From NCBI GenBank assembly GCA_947259315.1, contig CAMYLR010000011.1, forward strand, positions 7,590 through 71,589: a DNA stretch of 64,000 nucleotides, read 5' to 3'. How positions within the stretch are numbered: the stretch's first letter is position 1; each line of letters starts with the position of its first letter. This stretch comes from an uncultured Gemmatimonadales bacterium. GTDB taxonomy: Bacteria; Gemmatimonadota; Gemmatimonadetes; JACCXV01; JAHWKZ01. Shown piece by piece: positions 28,202 to 38,881 of this stretch. The notes under the pieces are model-generated. The model saw only the letters and a list, made by a program, of their open reading frames with translations. It was not told the origin of the DNA and did not search any database. The translations under genes were made by a program, and so were the position numbers.

Positions 28202-28957
28202 TTAGGGGGCCGGCCAATCGCTGAGAATGATCCCGAGGTCGATATTCGGGGCGATCAGGCAGATGTGGCCGTGGCCGTGTAGCACGCGAGAAGTCGCGCG
28301 CGGTAACCGTTCCGCCATATACTGAGCTTGCTCAACGGACGGAACGAGGTGGTCTTCCTCTGCCGCGAGCAACAGGGTCGGCGCGGTGATCTGATGCAGC
28401 TGGTCGCGGACATCGTAACGCTTCAAGATTCGAAGCCGGTTCAGGTACCCGTGTCGGGTTGTTCCGGCGGTGAGCTTGAGGAATCGACGAATCTCGTCAC
28501 GGTGAGTGAACTGAGAGTGGAGGCGCGTGGCCGTGAACTGTCGCACCAGTGTCATCGCCTTCCATGGAAAGATCTGTAGGGTTGGGATTACGACCCTCAG
28601 CCGCGTCTGGGGCAGGAACCGTGGGAACGAGTTAATGATTACGAGCGCCCGCACGAGCTCCGGTCGTTTCAGGGCAAAGCTGAGCGCGAGCGTACCGCCG
28701 AACGATTCGCCGAGAATAATGGCTGGCTCGCTTGAGGGAGAGATCGATCGAATCACGCCGGCTAGGTCATCGATCAACGTCGCCATTTCAGACGCCGTAT
28801 CGCGTAAGGCGTATGTGGCGACGCGATAGTCTCGTGCCAGGAACGGTTTCTGCCGGTAGAAGAGCTTACCCGTTCCGTCCATACCGGGAACGCAAACCAG
28901 GGGCGGACCTGATCCGTCAACCGATACGCCTGGGTCGTATGAACCACCAGCAGACAT
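28202..28957 (-). CDS. alpha/beta hydrolase
   Basis: LVCVPGMDGTGKLFYRQ...AIILGESFGGTLALSFAL...TLLLAAEEDHLVPS. Confidence 0.85.
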   Translation of the reverse strand: MSAGGSYDPGVSVDGSGPPLVCVPGMDGTGKLFYRQKPFLARDYRVATYALRDTASEMATLIDDLAGVIRSISPSSEPAIILGESFGGTLALSFALKRPELVRALVIINSFPRFLPQTRLRVVIPTLQIFPWKAMTLVRQFTATRLHSQFTHRDEIRRFLKLTAGTTRHGYLNRLRILKRYDVRDQLHQITAPTLLLAAEEDHLVPSVEQAQYMAERLPRATSRVLHGHGHICLIAPNIDLGIILSDWPAP

Positions 28958-28966
28958 TCCGCTACA

Positions 28967-29719
28967 ATGATGAACGATAAGAAACCGCGTGTCGACCGGG
29001 AAGGTCGAATCAGCCGCTATGCGCGAGTAGCCTGGGCGTTTGTGACGCTATTCGTTGTAGAGAGCATCGTCTTTGGGTTGTCGGTGCTGCCGGCGGCGTT
29101 GTTCTGGGAATGGCATTTTAGTTGGACACTGTCGCCTCAATGGTTGCGCGTGGTTGTTCTCGCGATGTCGTTCGTGCCCGCCTACATGCTCTTCGCGATA
29201 TCGCTCATGGTTCTCTCGGGTTGGGCCACCGGGATTACGGGGTGGCGGACCCCACCCAACGTCGAGCTCAAGATATCGGACCTCGACTGGAAACTCCTCG
29301 ATTGGGCCCGCTACATGGTGTCGACGCACCTGGTGCGGATCTTCGCCGGCGTTCTGTTCCGATCGACTCCTCTGTGGACGATGTATCATCGGTTGAACGG
29401 GGGGTGTATCGGTCACCGTGTTTACATCAACAGCATCTCGCTCACCGACCACAACCTGCTCGAGTTCGACGATCGCGTCGTGATCGGCTCCGACGTTCAT
29501 CTCTCGGGTCATACGGTCGAGGCAGGAGTGCTCAAGACCGCCCCGGTGAAGCTCGGGCGCAATGTCACGATCGGCATCGGGAGCGTAGTTGGCATCGGTG
29601 TGGAGGTCGGCGCCAACGCGCAGGTTGGCGCGCTCAGCGTGGTACCCAAGTTTAGGAAGCTGGAGCCTGGCTCGATCTACGGTGGGGATTCGATCAAACG
29701 CCTAGATGGGTCGGCCTGA
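28967..29719 (+). CDS. membrane-associated hexapeptide-repeat acyltransferase-like protein
   Basis: N-terminal TM region and C-terminal left-handed beta-helix-like LGRNVTIGIGSVVGIGVEVGANAQVGALSVVPK. Confidence 0.7.
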   Translation: MMNDKKPRVDREGRISRYARVAWAFVTLFVVESIVFGLSVLPAALFWEWHFSWTLSPQWLRVVVLAMSFVPAYMLFAISLMVLSGWATGITGWRTPPNVELKISDLDWKLLDWARYMVSTHLVRIFAGVLFRSTPLWTMYHRLNGGCIGHRVYINSISLTDHNLLEFDDRVVIGSDVHLSGHTVEAGVLKTAPVKLGRNVTIGIGSVVGIGVEVGANAQVGALSVVPKFRKLEPGSIYGGDSIKRLDGSA

Positions 29720-30658
29720 CACGGGGCTGGACGCTCGCTCCTCCCACCAGGCGATTGTTTGGCGCAGGCCCTCTTCCAGCGGTACGTCGGCCTCAAAGCC
29801 GAATAGCTCCCGTGCGCGACTCGTTTCCAGCGATCGCCGCAACTGGCCATCGGGCCTTGACGAGTCCCAACAGATTTCACCCTCAAAGCCCGTCAGCTTG
29901 GCGATCAGGGTGACGACCTCTCGAATCGTTATTTCTTGCCCGGTGCCGATGTTGACGGGTTCCGGCCCGTCATAGTGTTTGGTCGCCAATAAAACCGCCC
30001 GGGCCGCGTCGCCGACGTATAGAAACTCGCGACTGGCCACACCCGTGCCCCACACATCAACCCTGTTGGCGCCAGCATCTCTTGCCTCGACGAACTTGCG
30101 GATCAGAGCAGGAATGACATGGCTCGTCTCTAGGTCAAAGTTGTCCCTCGGGCCGTAGAGGTTTGCCGGCACGAGATGGATCCCGATCAGGCCATACTGT
30201 CTCCGGTAGCCCTGGAGCATCACAAGCAGTGCTTTCTTGGCCACTCCGTACGGGGCGTTCGTTTCTTCCGGGTAGCCATCCCAGAGGTCGTCTTCATGGA
30301 GGGGAACTCGAGCCCCACTGGGGTATTCGCATGCGCTTCCTATCTGCACGACTTTTTCGACACGGTGGCGCCTGCTCTCTTCGATCACATTGAGACCCAT
30401 CACCATGTTGCCATAGAAGAACCGGCCCGGCTCGGCGGCATTGGCGCCTATTCCGCCGACGTCGGCAGCGAGGTGGACGACGATCTCAGGATTCGCTTCA
30501 GCAAACAGCTCACGCGTCGCCTCTTGTTCGGTCAGGTCATGATCACGACTTCGGACAACCGTTGTTTGCGCCCCCTCGGCATCGAGGAGCGATGTCAGGT
30601 GGGACCCAAGGAAGCCGCTGCCACCCGTCACTAAGATCCGTTTTTGGTTGAGCTCCAT
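29702..30658 (-). CDS. fcl: GDP-L-fucose synthase / NAD-dependent epimerase
   Basis: ILVTGGSGFLGSHL...EIVVHLAADVGGIGANAAEPGRFFYGNMVMGLNVIEE...YGVAKKALLVMLQGYRRQYG; immediately downstream of gmd. Confidence 0.85.
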   Translation of the reverse strand: MELNQKRILVTGGSGFLGSHLTSLLDAEGAQTTVVRSRDHDLTEQEATRELFAEANPEIVVHLAADVGGIGANAAEPGRFFYGNMVMGLNVIEESRRHRVEKVVQIGSACEYPSGARVPLHEDDLWDGYPEETNAPYGVAKKALLVMLQGYRRQYGLIGIHLVPANLYGPRDNFDLETSHVIPALIRKFVEARDAGANRVDVWGTGVASREFLYVGDAARAVLLATKHYDGPEPVNIGTGQEITIREVVTLIAKLTGFEGEICWDSSRPDGQLRRSLETSRARELFGFEADVPLEEGLRQTIAWWEERASSPVSGRPI

Positions 30659-31701
30659 TAATCGTGGCGACCCTGACGCCATTCCACCTGCTTCAGTCCC
30701 GCGTCTACCAGGGTCCGCTCGTGAGCGGCGAGCTCCATGTCGGCTTCGACCATCATCTCGACCAGCTGATCAAACGCCACGGTGGGTTCCCACCCGAGCA
30801 CACGTCGGGCTTTTGACGCATCACCCTCCACCATATCGACCTCCGCCGGACGCAGGTAGCGCTGATCGATTTTTACGTACTGCTCCCAATCGAGGTTGAC
30901 CAGAGCGAAAGCGGCTTCGCAGAATTCACGAACCGAGCGTCGCGTTCCTGTCGCGATCACGAAATCGTCGGGCTCGTCTTGTTGCAACATCAGCCACATC
31001 GCGCGGACGTAGTCGCCGGCGAAGCCCCAGTCGCGCTCAGCATCCAGGTTGCCGAGGTAGAGTCGTTCCTGTAGACCGCGCTTGATCCGTGCGACTGCCC
31101 GTGTGATCTTTCGAGTGACAAACGTTTCGCCGCGCCGAGGCGATTCGTGATTGAACAGGATCCCATTACAGTTGAACATCCCGTAGGCTTCACGGTGGTT
31201 GAGCGTCTGCCAAAAGGCGTACACCTTGGCCACCGCGTAAGGGCTGCGCGGGTGAAACGGGGTCTCCTCGTTCTGTGGCACTTCAGTCGCCTTGCCGAAC
31301 ATCTCTGACGACGATGCCTGGTAGAAACGCACGGGTTGGTCGAGTTGGCGAACGACTTCGAGCAGACGCAGCGTACCGAGTGCGACAACATCCGCGGTGT
31401 AGATCGGGTTCAGAAACGAAACTGCCACGTGGGATTGCGCCCCGAGGTTGTAGACCTCAGTTGGTTGGATTTCTTGAAGCAGCCGACTCAGCGTGTTGCC
31501 GTCGGTCAGGTCCCCATAGTGGAGGAACAATCGCGCGGACTCGAGGTGGGGATCTAGGTAAAGGTGGTCTATACGCTCGGTCCCAAACGTGGACGAGCGC
31601 CTGACGAGTCCGTGTACCTCGTAACCCTTGGCCAAGAGGAATTCAGAGAGGTACGACCCGTCTTGACCGGTGATACCGGTGATAAAGGCGCGCTGTGCCA
31701 C
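30658..31701 (-). CDS. gmd: GDP-mannose 4,6-dehydratase
   Basis: [44 protein letters not shown]...[32 protein letters not shown]. Confidence 0.95.
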   Translation of the reverse strand: MAQRAFITGITGQDGSYLSEFLLAKGYEVHGLVRRSSTFGTERIDHLYLDPHLESARLFLHYGDLTDGNTLSRLLQEIQPTEVYNLGAQSHVAVSFLNPIYTADVVALGTLRLLEVVRQLDQPVRFYQASSSEMFGKATEVPQNEETPFHPRSPYAVAKVYAFWQTLNHREAYGMFNCNGILFNHESPRRGETFVTRKITRAVARIKRGLQERLYLGNLDAERDWGFAGDYVRAMWLMLQQDEPDDFVIATGTRRSVREFCEAAFALVNLDWEQYVKIDQRYLRPAEVDMVEGDASKARRVLGWEPTVAFDQLVEMMVEADMELAAHERTLVDAGLKQVEWRQGRHD

Positions 31702-31709
31702 CCCCGCCC

Positions 31710-32630
31710 CTAGAACAGGTTCTTGAGCACGAACATTACGTTTGCTGGTCGCTCGGCCAATCTACGCATGTACCAAGGGTACCAGTCAGGGCCGTAGCTG
31801 ATCAGGACGCGAACGTGATGTCCTTCTGCGACGAATCGGCGCTGATCGCTTATCCCGATTCCGTAAAGCATCTGGATCTCGTACGCGTCTGAGGGAACCT
31901 CAGCAGAATTGGCCTGTTGAACAATTTGCTTGAGCAGTGGCACATCGTGGGTGCCAAAGGCTGCACGCAGGCCGTTGCCGATGTGCGGCAACATCATCTC
32001 GGCGCACTTCATGAAGTTGTCGTCGACGTCTTGTTTTCTCGGGAAAGCGACGTCTTTGGGCTCCATGTAGGCTCCCTTTACGAGCCGAATCGCCGGGTTC
32101 AGCGGGATCAACTCGTTGAGATCGTCGGCCGTGCGATAAAGGTACGATTGCAGACACACCCCGATGTTGGAGAACCGTTGGCGAGCGCGCCGATATAGCT
32201 CGAGAGTGATATCGACGTAATCGCTCAACTCCATGTCGATCCACACCCAGTTGTCCTTCTGCCCAGCGTGCTCGATAAGCGACTCCAGCTTCTGGTACGT
32301 GTATTCGTGATCGAGATCGAGGCCGAGTTGGGTCAGCTTGATCGACACCTCGGTCTTGAGTCCCTGCTCGTTGATGTGATCGATCGCTCGCAGGTAATGA
32401 GCCGTAACGGCGTCCGCTTCGCTGAGATCGTTCAGGTTCTCCCCGAGCCGGGTGATGATCGTGGTCATCCCCAACGTGGATAGCTTCTCAGTGACCGACA
32501 GGGCCGACTCGACATCCTCCCCCGGCATGAAGCGGCGGACCGCCCGGCGAACTGGGGGCAGCCGCGGCACGGTGCGTTTGAGCCGCGGGTTTTGCGATGC
32601 CCAGAGGAGGGCGCTCTTGGCTGGATTCAA
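31710..32630 (-). CDS. proline dehydrogenase family protein
   Basis: [10 protein letters not shown]-type ([13 protein letters not shown]), [37 protein letters not shown]. Confidence 0.9.
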   Translation of the reverse strand: MNPAKSALLWASQNPRLKRTVPRLPPVRRAVRRFMPGEDVESALSVTEKLSTLGMTTIITRLGENLNDLSEADAVTAHYLRAIDHINEQGLKTEVSIKLTQLGLDLDHEYTYQKLESLIEHAGQKDNWVWIDMELSDYVDITLELYRRARQRFSNIGVCLQSYLYRTADDLNELIPLNPAIRLVKGAYMEPKDVAFPRKQDVDDNFMKCAEMMLPHIGNGLRAAFGTHDVPLLKQIVQQANSAEVPSDAYEIQMLYGIGISDQRRFVAEGHHVRVLISYGPDWYPWYMRRLAERPANVMFVLKNLF

Positions 32631-32727
32631 GGACTCGTCTCCGTTTGCGTGGACCTCATGGACTCGGAGGTTAAACTAGATCACGTCGATCGAAAAGCCG
32701 CGAGGGGTTTATCCGGGAGGCAAGTCA

Positions 32728-33840
32728 ATGAGAATCCGTGCCGCCGTCCTCGAGGAGTTCGGCCAGCCGTTGGTTGTTCAGGACGTCGATCTGGGGCACC
32801 CCAAGGCGGGGGAGGTGCTCGTCAAGGTGCACGCTTGCGGGGTGTGCCACACCGATTTGTACACCGCCAGCGGCGCTGACCCCAGCGGGTACACCCCGTG
32901 TGTGCTCGGCCACGAGGGCGCCGGTGTCGTGACCGAGGTCGGGGCAGGAGTGACGCTCGTCCGGCCCGGCGACCACGTGATCACTCTATTCTCGCCCGAA
33001 TGTGGCGAATGCATTCATTGCAGGAGCGGTAAGACCAATATCTGCTTGGCGATTCGCGAGCAGCAGGGGCAGGGGTACCTCCCCGATGGTACGCCGCGGT
33101 TGTCGCGTCATGGTGAGCCGATGCGTCATTTCATGGGCACCAGCACGTTTGCCGAGTACACCGTGATGCCGGAGATCGCGCTTGCCAAGATCGACCCCGC
33201 AGCGAGTCTCGAAACCGTGTGTATGCTGGCGTGCGGAGCGACCACCGGGCTAGCGGCGGCGCTGTGGAAGACCGAGGTCGAAGCTGGGTCGACGTGCGCG
33301 GTTTTTGGCTGTGGGATGGTAGGTCTCGGAGCTGTGCTCGGGTGTGCGATGCAGGGTGCGGAGCGAGTCATCGCCGTTGACCTGTCGGAGACACGTCTCG
33401 AGCTGGCGAGGGGGGCGGGCGCGACAGATACGATCGTTGCCGACCAGGATCCGGTGGACCGTATTCTGGAGATGACCGATGGCTTTGGTGCCGACTACAC
33501 GTTCGAGGCGACCGGGCTGGTCAAGGTCATGGGCCAGGCGGTTGAGGCGGCGCGCATGGGATGGGGTACCTGTACCGTCCTGGGTGTTGCCGGCAAGGGC
33601 GAAGCGCTCGAGATCATCCCGCGCTTTCTGATCACCGGGCGCAAGGTCCAGGGCGGCAGCTTTGGCGGCGCGCGCGGCCGGACACACGTACCCCAGCTGG
33701 TCGACTTATATCTGCAAGGCAAACTCGATCTGGATCCGTTCGTCTCGCATCGGTTGACTCTCGACCAGGTGAACGAGGGCTTCGAGCTGATGGAGGCCCA
33801 GGACGGGATCCGGTCGGTGATTGTTTTCGACGCCACGTGA
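32728..33840 (+). CDS. zinc-dependent alcohol dehydrogenase (class III-like)
   Basis: VHACGVCHTDLYTASGADPSGYTPCVLGHEGAGVV...SPECGECIHCRSGKTNIC...CAVFGCGMVGLGAVLGC. Confidence 0.9.
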   Translation: MRIRAAVLEEFGQPLVVQDVDLGHPKAGEVLVKVHACGVCHTDLYTASGADPSGYTPCVLGHEGAGVVTEVGAGVTLVRPGDHVITLFSPECGECIHCRSGKTNICLAIREQQGQGYLPDGTPRLSRHGEPMRHFMGTSTFAEYTVMPEIALAKIDPAASLETVCMLACGATTGLAAALWKTEVEAGSTCAVFGCGMVGLGAVLGCAMQGAERVIAVDLSETRLELARGAGATDTIVADQDPVDRILEMTDGFGADYTFEATGLVKVMGQAVEAARMGWGTCTVLGVAGKGEALEIIPRFLITGRKVQGGSFGGARGRTHVPQLVDLYLQGKLDLDPFVSHRLTLDQVNEGFELMEAQDGIRSVIVFDAT

Positions 33841-33883
33841 GCGGCGATCCGCCCTCGGTCCCTCTTGATCGGAGGAAAGCCCC

Positions 33884-34507
33884 ATGACCAACGACGACTA
33901 CCCAGTGCGCTTTGACGTCGACTACCCTGAGAAGCTCGACCAGCTGACGACCGCGTTCCGGATAGTGATGATCATCCCGATTGCGATCGTCCTGGCGACG
34001 GTCTCTGGCGCCATGTTCTCCGAGACCGGAGAGGGGGCGCAAGGCGGTGGTGCCGTGGGTGGGGGTCTTCTGATTGCCGGACCGCTGCTGATGATCCTCT
34101 TTCGGCAGAAGTATCCGCGCTGGTGGTTCGACTGGAACCTCGCGCTGTTGCGTTTCACCGCACGTGTCGAGGCGTATTTCCTACTGCTGACCGATACGTA
34201 TCCATCGACTGACGAGGAGCAAGCCGTGCACCTCGACATCGACTACCCCGACGTCGAGCGGGACCTCAACCGCTGGCTCCCGCTCGTCAAATGGCTGCTC
34301 GCGATCCCGCACGTCGTCGTATTGGTTTTCCTGTGGCTTGCGGCTCTGGTCTCGGTCTTCATCGCCTGGTTCGCGATTCTGTTCACGGGTCGGTATCCGA
34401 AAGGGCTATTTGACTTTGTCGTCGGTGTCATGCGCTGGACTTGGCGCACCGTCGCCTACGCGATGGTGTTGACGACGGATCGTTATCCGCCGTTCCGCTT
34501 GGCTTAA
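33884..34507 (+). CDS. DUF4389 family membrane protein
   Basis: tandem YPVRFDVDYPEKLDQL / AVHLDIDYPDVERDLNRWLPLVKWLLAIPHVVVL units and FTGRYPKGLFDFVVGVMRWTWRTVAY. Confidence 0.8.
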   Translation: MTNDDYPVRFDVDYPEKLDQLTTAFRIVMIIPIAIVLATVSGAMFSETGEGAQGGGAVGGGLLIAGPLLMILFRQKYPRWWFDWNLALLRFTARVEAYFLLLTDTYPSTDEEQAVHLDIDYPDVERDLNRWLPLVKWLLAIPHVVVLVFLWLAALVSVFIAWFAILFTGRYPKGLFDFVVGVMRWTWRTVAYAMVLTTDRYPPFRLA

Positions 34508-34508
34508 G

Positions 34509-34814
34509 GTGCGGTGGTGGCGACGGCGAAAGGGAAAGCGAGCCCGCTACGAGGGTCTCGAGTTCGGCGAGGTGGGTCACGTGACCCCTCCGCGCGCGTG
34601 GGTCGCCCGGGGGCGCTCAGGCCCGCTTTCATGGGAGGCTCGAGCCGAGCGTGAGTCGGAACGCGTTGCCTGGGAGCTGAGCGTGCAGGGCACGCTGACG
34701 GGAACTCAGGTCGCGTCGGGAACCGCCGCTGACGCCTATTCGGCACAAGACCACTGCCGGGCTGCGCTTCGAAAGATCATCGACGAACACAACGAATTCG
34801 CCGATATCGCCTAA
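34509..34814 (+). CDS. hypothetical protein
   Basis: ORF only; start and function uncertain. Confidence 0.35.
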   Translation: MRWWRRRKGKRARYEGLEFGEVGHVTPPRAWVARGRSGPLSWEARAERESERVAWELSVQGTLTGTQVASGTAADAYSAQDHCRAALRKIIDEHNEFADIA

Positions 34815-34845
34815 CGACATCCTATAGCGTGGAAGTGTGGCTCCG

Positions 34846-34885
34846 TTGACACGAGCCATAGCTTAAGTATATACTTATATAAGTA
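34846..34885 (+). promoter_or_regulatory. promoter with two overlapping perfect palindromes upstream of the ArsR-family gene
   Basis: TTGACA at 34846-34851; AAGTATATACTT at 34865-34876 and TACTTATATAAGTA at 34872-34885, ending directly at the ATG (34886). Confidence 0.7.
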
Positions 34886-35230
34886 ATGGCTTATCAACTC
34901 GTCCTGAGCGCCCTTTCTGATCCCACTCGCCAGGCATTGCTAGAGCGCTTGCGAGAGGGACCCCTCTCGGTCGGCGAGCTGGCGCGACGTCTGCCAGTGA
35001 GTCAGCCCGCCGTATCGCAACACCTGCGGGTGCTGCGGGAGGCTGGACTGGTCACGTTGCGGAAGGACGGCGCCCGCCGGATCTACAGCTTGGACCCGAC
35101 TGGGCTGGACGAGCTGCGGGCTTACGTCGAGTCGTTCTGGAGCACGGTGCTGGACGCCTACGCAGCGCGTAACGAGGAGCGGCTTGAGGGTGCAATCAAA
35201 GAAGAGAAGGAGAAGTCCAACGATGGATGA
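34886..35230 (+). CDS. ArsR/SmtB-family transcriptional regulator
   Basis: ALSDPTRQALLERLREGPLSVGELARRLPVSQPAVSQHLRVLREAGLV. Confidence 0.92.
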   Translation: MAYQLVLSALSDPTRQALLERLREGPLSVGELARRLPVSQPAVSQHLRVLREAGLVTLRKDGARRIYSLDPTGLDELRAYVESFWSTVLDAYAARNEERLEGAIKEEKEKSNDG

Positions 35231-35705
35231 AGTCCGATCAAAGACCGACATCCCGCCAGTCGAGAGCACGATCGCCGTCGCCTGGGATCAGGAACTCGCG
35301 TTTCGGCGGTTCACCGAGAAGATCGCCGAATGGTGGCCGCTAGAGACCCATTCGATGGGTCAGGAGGAGGCGGTCACCGTTGTGTTCGAGACGCGGGAGG
35401 GCGGCCGAGTGTACGAGCGCTCGACCGATGGCGCCGAGACGACGTGGGGAATCGTGTTGGCGTGGGACCCGCCCCACCGCTTCGTCATGAGCTGGCATCC
35501 CGGTCGCGAGCCGTCTACCGCGCAGGAGCTGGAGGTCGCGTTTCAGCCCTCCGACGGGGGCACTCGGGTCGCGGTGACCCATACTGGGTGGGAGAAGCTT
35601 GGCGAGGAAGGAGCCACCATGCGTGCCAACTACAGCCAGGGTTGGGTCTTGGTGCTCGATCGCTACCGCGGGGCCGATGAAACACGATCGGCGGCCAGTT
35701 CGTAG
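35223..35705 (+). CDS. SRPBCC (AHSA1-like) domain protein
   Basis: VAWDQELAFRRFTEKIAEWWPLETHSMG...ILAWDPPHRFVMSWHPGREPSTAQELEVAF-type sequence; ATG overlaps ArsR stop. Confidence 0.88.
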   Translation: MDEVRSKTDIPPVESTIAVAWDQELAFRRFTEKIAEWWPLETHSMGQEEAVTVVFETREGGRVYERSTDGAETTWGIVLAWDPPHRFVMSWHPGREPSTAQELEVAFQPSDGGTRVAVTHTGWEKLGEEGATMRANYSQGWVLVLDRYRGADETRSAASS

Positions 35706-35800
35706 GGATACCTAAAGCGGGTAGAAGAGAATAAATTGAACCTCTTCTGGCCAGGGTGCCTCTCTATCATACGTATCTATTAGCCCACTACAGATAGGCC

Positions 35801-38800
35801 ATGCGACTACCAGAGCTTTGCATCCAGCGACCTGTTCTCGCGAGCATGATGAGCGCCACCTTGGTGCTCTTTGGCATCATCGGGTTCACCCGTCTTCCGG
35901 TGCGCGAGTTCCCCGACGTCGACTCGCCGATCGTGAACGTGACCACGGTGCTGCGTGGAGCTAATCCGCGTGTCATCGAATCGACAGTTACCGACGTGCT
36001 CGAAGAGGAGCTGAGCACGATCCCCGGTGTCCGGACCTTGACCAGCGCGAGCTCCGAGCAGTTCAGCTCGATCACGCTCGAGTTCACGCTCGACCGCGAC
36101 CTCGAGGCTGCCGCCCAGGATGTTCGTGACAAAGTTTCACGAGTGCGGGGCCGTCTCCCGCAAGAGGTCGAGGAGCCGGTTGTGGAGAAGCAGGACGCCG
36201 ACGCCCAGCCGTTCTACTGGCTCGCGCTGTCGGGTGAGAACTACGACCTGCTCAAGCTCTCCGACATCGGTGACCGGATCGTAAAGAACCGATTGCAGTC
36301 GGTCCCCGGCGTAGGTCGGGCACAAGTCTTCGGCGAGCGGCGCTACTCGATGCGCGTTTGGCTCTCCCCAACCGAGATGGCGTCGCGCGGGGTTACCGTC
36401 CAGGACGTCGAGGCGGCCATCCAGAGTCGCAACGTCGAGGTACCCGCCGGTCGCATCGAGTCCGATCGCCGCGAGTTTACCGTTCGGTCGCTCGGTGAGC
36501 TTAAAACACCCGAGGAGTTCGCTAATCTGACGGTCGCCAGCCAGAACGGGCAGCTCATAAAGCTCCGCGACATCTCGCGCGTCGAGCTGGGCCCGGAGGA
36601 CGACCGGGCGATCCTGCGGTTCAAGGGCGTTTCGGCGGTTGCGATCGGGGTCGTTCGGCAGTCGAAGTCGAACCTGGTTGAGGTGTCCGATCGGGTCCGC
36701 GACGAGCTACCGGCTATCCAAGCCGCGCTCCCGCCCGGGGTGCAGCTCGATACGGCATTCGACACTGCGGTTTTCGTGCGGCGCTCGATCCGCGAAGCCG
36801 AGGAGACGCTCATCCTGGCCGGGATACTCGTGGTTCTGATCATTTTCGTTTTCTTGCGAAACCTGCGCGCGACGATAATTCCGGGTTTAGCGATCCCGAC
36901 TTCGATCATCGCCGCCTTCGCGGTGATGTTCTTTCTCGGGTTCACGATCAACAACTTCACGCTGCTGGCGCTGATACTGTCGATCGGCATTGTCGTCGAT
37001 GACGCCATCATCGTGATGGAGAACGCCTACCGGCATCAAGAGGAGCTCAAAGAACCGCCCGACTTGGCGGCGATCCGTGGTACCAACGAGATCAAGTTCG
37101 CAGTGATCGCGACAACGGTGGCACTGGTAGCGGTGTTCGCGCCGCTGCTCTTTCTTCGCGGCACGATAGGGCGACTGTTCAATGAGTTCGGCGCAGCAAT
37201 GATCGGCGCGGTCGTGGTGTCGAGCTTTGTGGCGCTCTCGCTAACGCCGATGCTGAGCGCTAAGATCCTGCGTGTCCCCAAGAGTCATGGCAAGCTGTTC
37301 TACGCGTTCGAGCGCACCTTTGAGCACATCGCGGCGCTCTACGCGACCAGCCTCGGTTGGGCGATGCGCCGCCGCCGCGCCGTCATTGCGGTCGCGCTGG
37401 CGACCGTGCTCGTGGCGGTGGGTGCCTTCAAGATGTTGAAGCGTGAGTTTGTGCCGCCCGAGGATCGCGGTTGGTTCATGTCGATCGTGGTCGCGCCGGA
37501 GGGCTCGTCGAAGGAGTACACTGACGGCTATCAGCAGCAGGTCGAACAGATTCTCGGGAAGACCGAGGACGTCGAGGCGTACTTCAGCATCGTCGGTTGG
37601 AACGGCCGAGTGAACAGCGGAATCATCTTCAGTCGATTGACGGACTGGGACGAACGCGACCGCGACGTCCAGGACATCATCGGCGAGATCCAGCCGCAGT
37701 TTTTTATGCTCCCGGGCGTGTTTGCGTTTGCCAACAACCCGCCCGCGTTTGGATGGCAGAGTCCGGTGCAGTTCGTGGTTCGAAACCCTGACTTTGAGGC
37801 CTTGTCGACCGGGCTCGAGACGTTCACCAATGCGGCCCGTCAGATTCCGGGTCTGGTCAACGTCGATACCAACCTGCGGGTCAACAAGCCCGAGTTGGTG
37901 GTGCGGTACGATCGCGACCGGGCCGAGGATCTGGGGGTCCCGATCCGCGATGTCTCAAACACGCTGCAGACGATGTTGGGGGGACGCGAGGTGAGCACGT
38001 TCACCCGCGATAACAAGCTGTACGACGTGATCATGCAGCTGGAGCCCAACGACCGCGCGTCGCCGAGCGACATGCGTGGGCTCCGGGTCCGCGGCAAGGA
38101 CGACCAGCTGATAAGCCTAGATGCAGTAGCCAGCGTAGAGGAGGGGCTCGGTCCACGCCAGCTCAACCACTACGACCGCGTGCGCTCGTTCACGTTGACC
38201 GGCAATATGGCACCCGGCTTCACCCTAGGTGAGGCGATCGACCAACTGCGAGCGGTCGGCGACTCGGTTTTGCCGGCCGGTTCGACGATCGCCTTGAGCG
38301 GAGAGTCGAGGGAGCTCGAGGAGAGCGGCCGCACGCTCTACTTTGTGTTCTTGCTGGCGTTGGTGATCGTGTTCATGGTGCTGGCCGCGCAGTTTGAATC
38401 GCTGGTGCACCCGTTCACCGTGTTGTTGTCGGTCCCGCTGGCGGTGACTGGTGCGCTCGTCATGTTGCTGCTTGCGCAATCGACGCTCAATCTCTACAGC
38501 CAGATCGGCATGGTGTTGTTGATCGGCCTGGTGACCAAGAACTCGATTCTGCTCGTCGAGTACGCGAACCGATTGATGGATAGCGGGCTCGAACCGGTCA
38601 AGGCGATGCTCGAGTCAGGCCGCATCCGGCTTCGGCCGATTCTGATGACCGCCGTTGCGACGATCATGGGCGCGATGCCGATCGCGCTGGGTATCGGCGC
38701 CGGCTCGGCCAGCCGCCGGCCGCTGGGCTACGCCATCGTCGGCGGGCTGCTGTTCTCGACCGCGCTCACGCTCTACCTGGTGCCGGTCGTGTATACGCTG

Positions 38801-38881
38801 TTGGCTGAGGTACGCGGTCGTGTCGGTGCTCGCGGTGGGGCTTCGGAACCGATTCAGCCGGTTCCCGTGGAGGTAAAGTGA
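35801..38881 (+). CDS. RND-family efflux transporter permease
   Basis: 1026 aa; IQRPVLASMMSATLVLFGIIGFTRLPVREFPDVDSP...GIVVDDAIIVMENAYRH...GLVTKNSILLVEYAN. Confidence 0.95.
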   Translation: MRLPELCIQRPVLASMMSATLVLFGIIGFTRLPVREFPDVDSPIVNVTTVLRGANPRVIESTVTDVLEEELSTIPGVRTLTSASSEQFSSITLEFTLDRDLEAAAQDVRDKVSRVRGRLPQEVEEPVVEKQDADAQPFYWLALSGENYDLLKLSDIGDRIVKNRLQSVPGVGRAQVFGERRYSMRVWLSPTEMASRGVTVQDVEAAIQSRNVEVPAGRIESDRREFTVRSLGELKTPEEFANLTVASQNGQLIKLRDISRVELGPEDDRAILRFKGVSAVAIGVVRQSKSNLVEVSDRVRDELPAIQAALPPGVQLDTAFDTAVFVRRSIREAEETLILAGILVVLIIFVFLRNLRATIIPGLAIPTSIIAAFAVMFFLGFTINNFTLLALILSIGIVVDDAIIVMENAYRHQEELKEPPDLAAIRGTNEIKFAVIATTVALVAVFAPLLFLRGTIGRLFNEFGAAMIGAVVVSSFVALSLTPMLSAKILRVPKSHGKLFYAFERTFEHIAALYATSLGWAMRRRRAVIAVALATVLVAVGAFKMLKREFVPPEDRGWFMSIVVAPEGSSKEYTDGYQQQVEQILGKTEDVEAYFSIVGWNGRVNSGIIFSRLTDWDERDRDVQDIIGEIQPQFFMLPGVFAFANNPPAFGWQSPVQFVVRNPDFEALSTGLETFTNAARQIPGLVNVDTNLRVNKPELVVRYDRDRAEDLGVPIRDVSNTLQTMLGGREVSTFTRDNKLYDVIMQLEPNDRASPSDMRGLRVRGKDDQLISLDAVASVEEGLGPRQLNHYDRVRSFTLTGNMAPGFTLGEAIDQLRAVGDSVLPAGSTIALSGESRELEESGRTLYFVFLLALVIVFMVLAAQFESLVHPFTVLLSVPLAVTGALVMLLLAQSTLNLYSQIGMVLLIGLVTKNSILLVEYANRLMDSGLEPVKAMLESGRIRLRPILMTAVATIMGAMPIALGIGAGSASRRPLGYAIVGGLLFSTALTLYLVPVVYTLLAEVRGRVGARGGASEPIQPVPVEVK

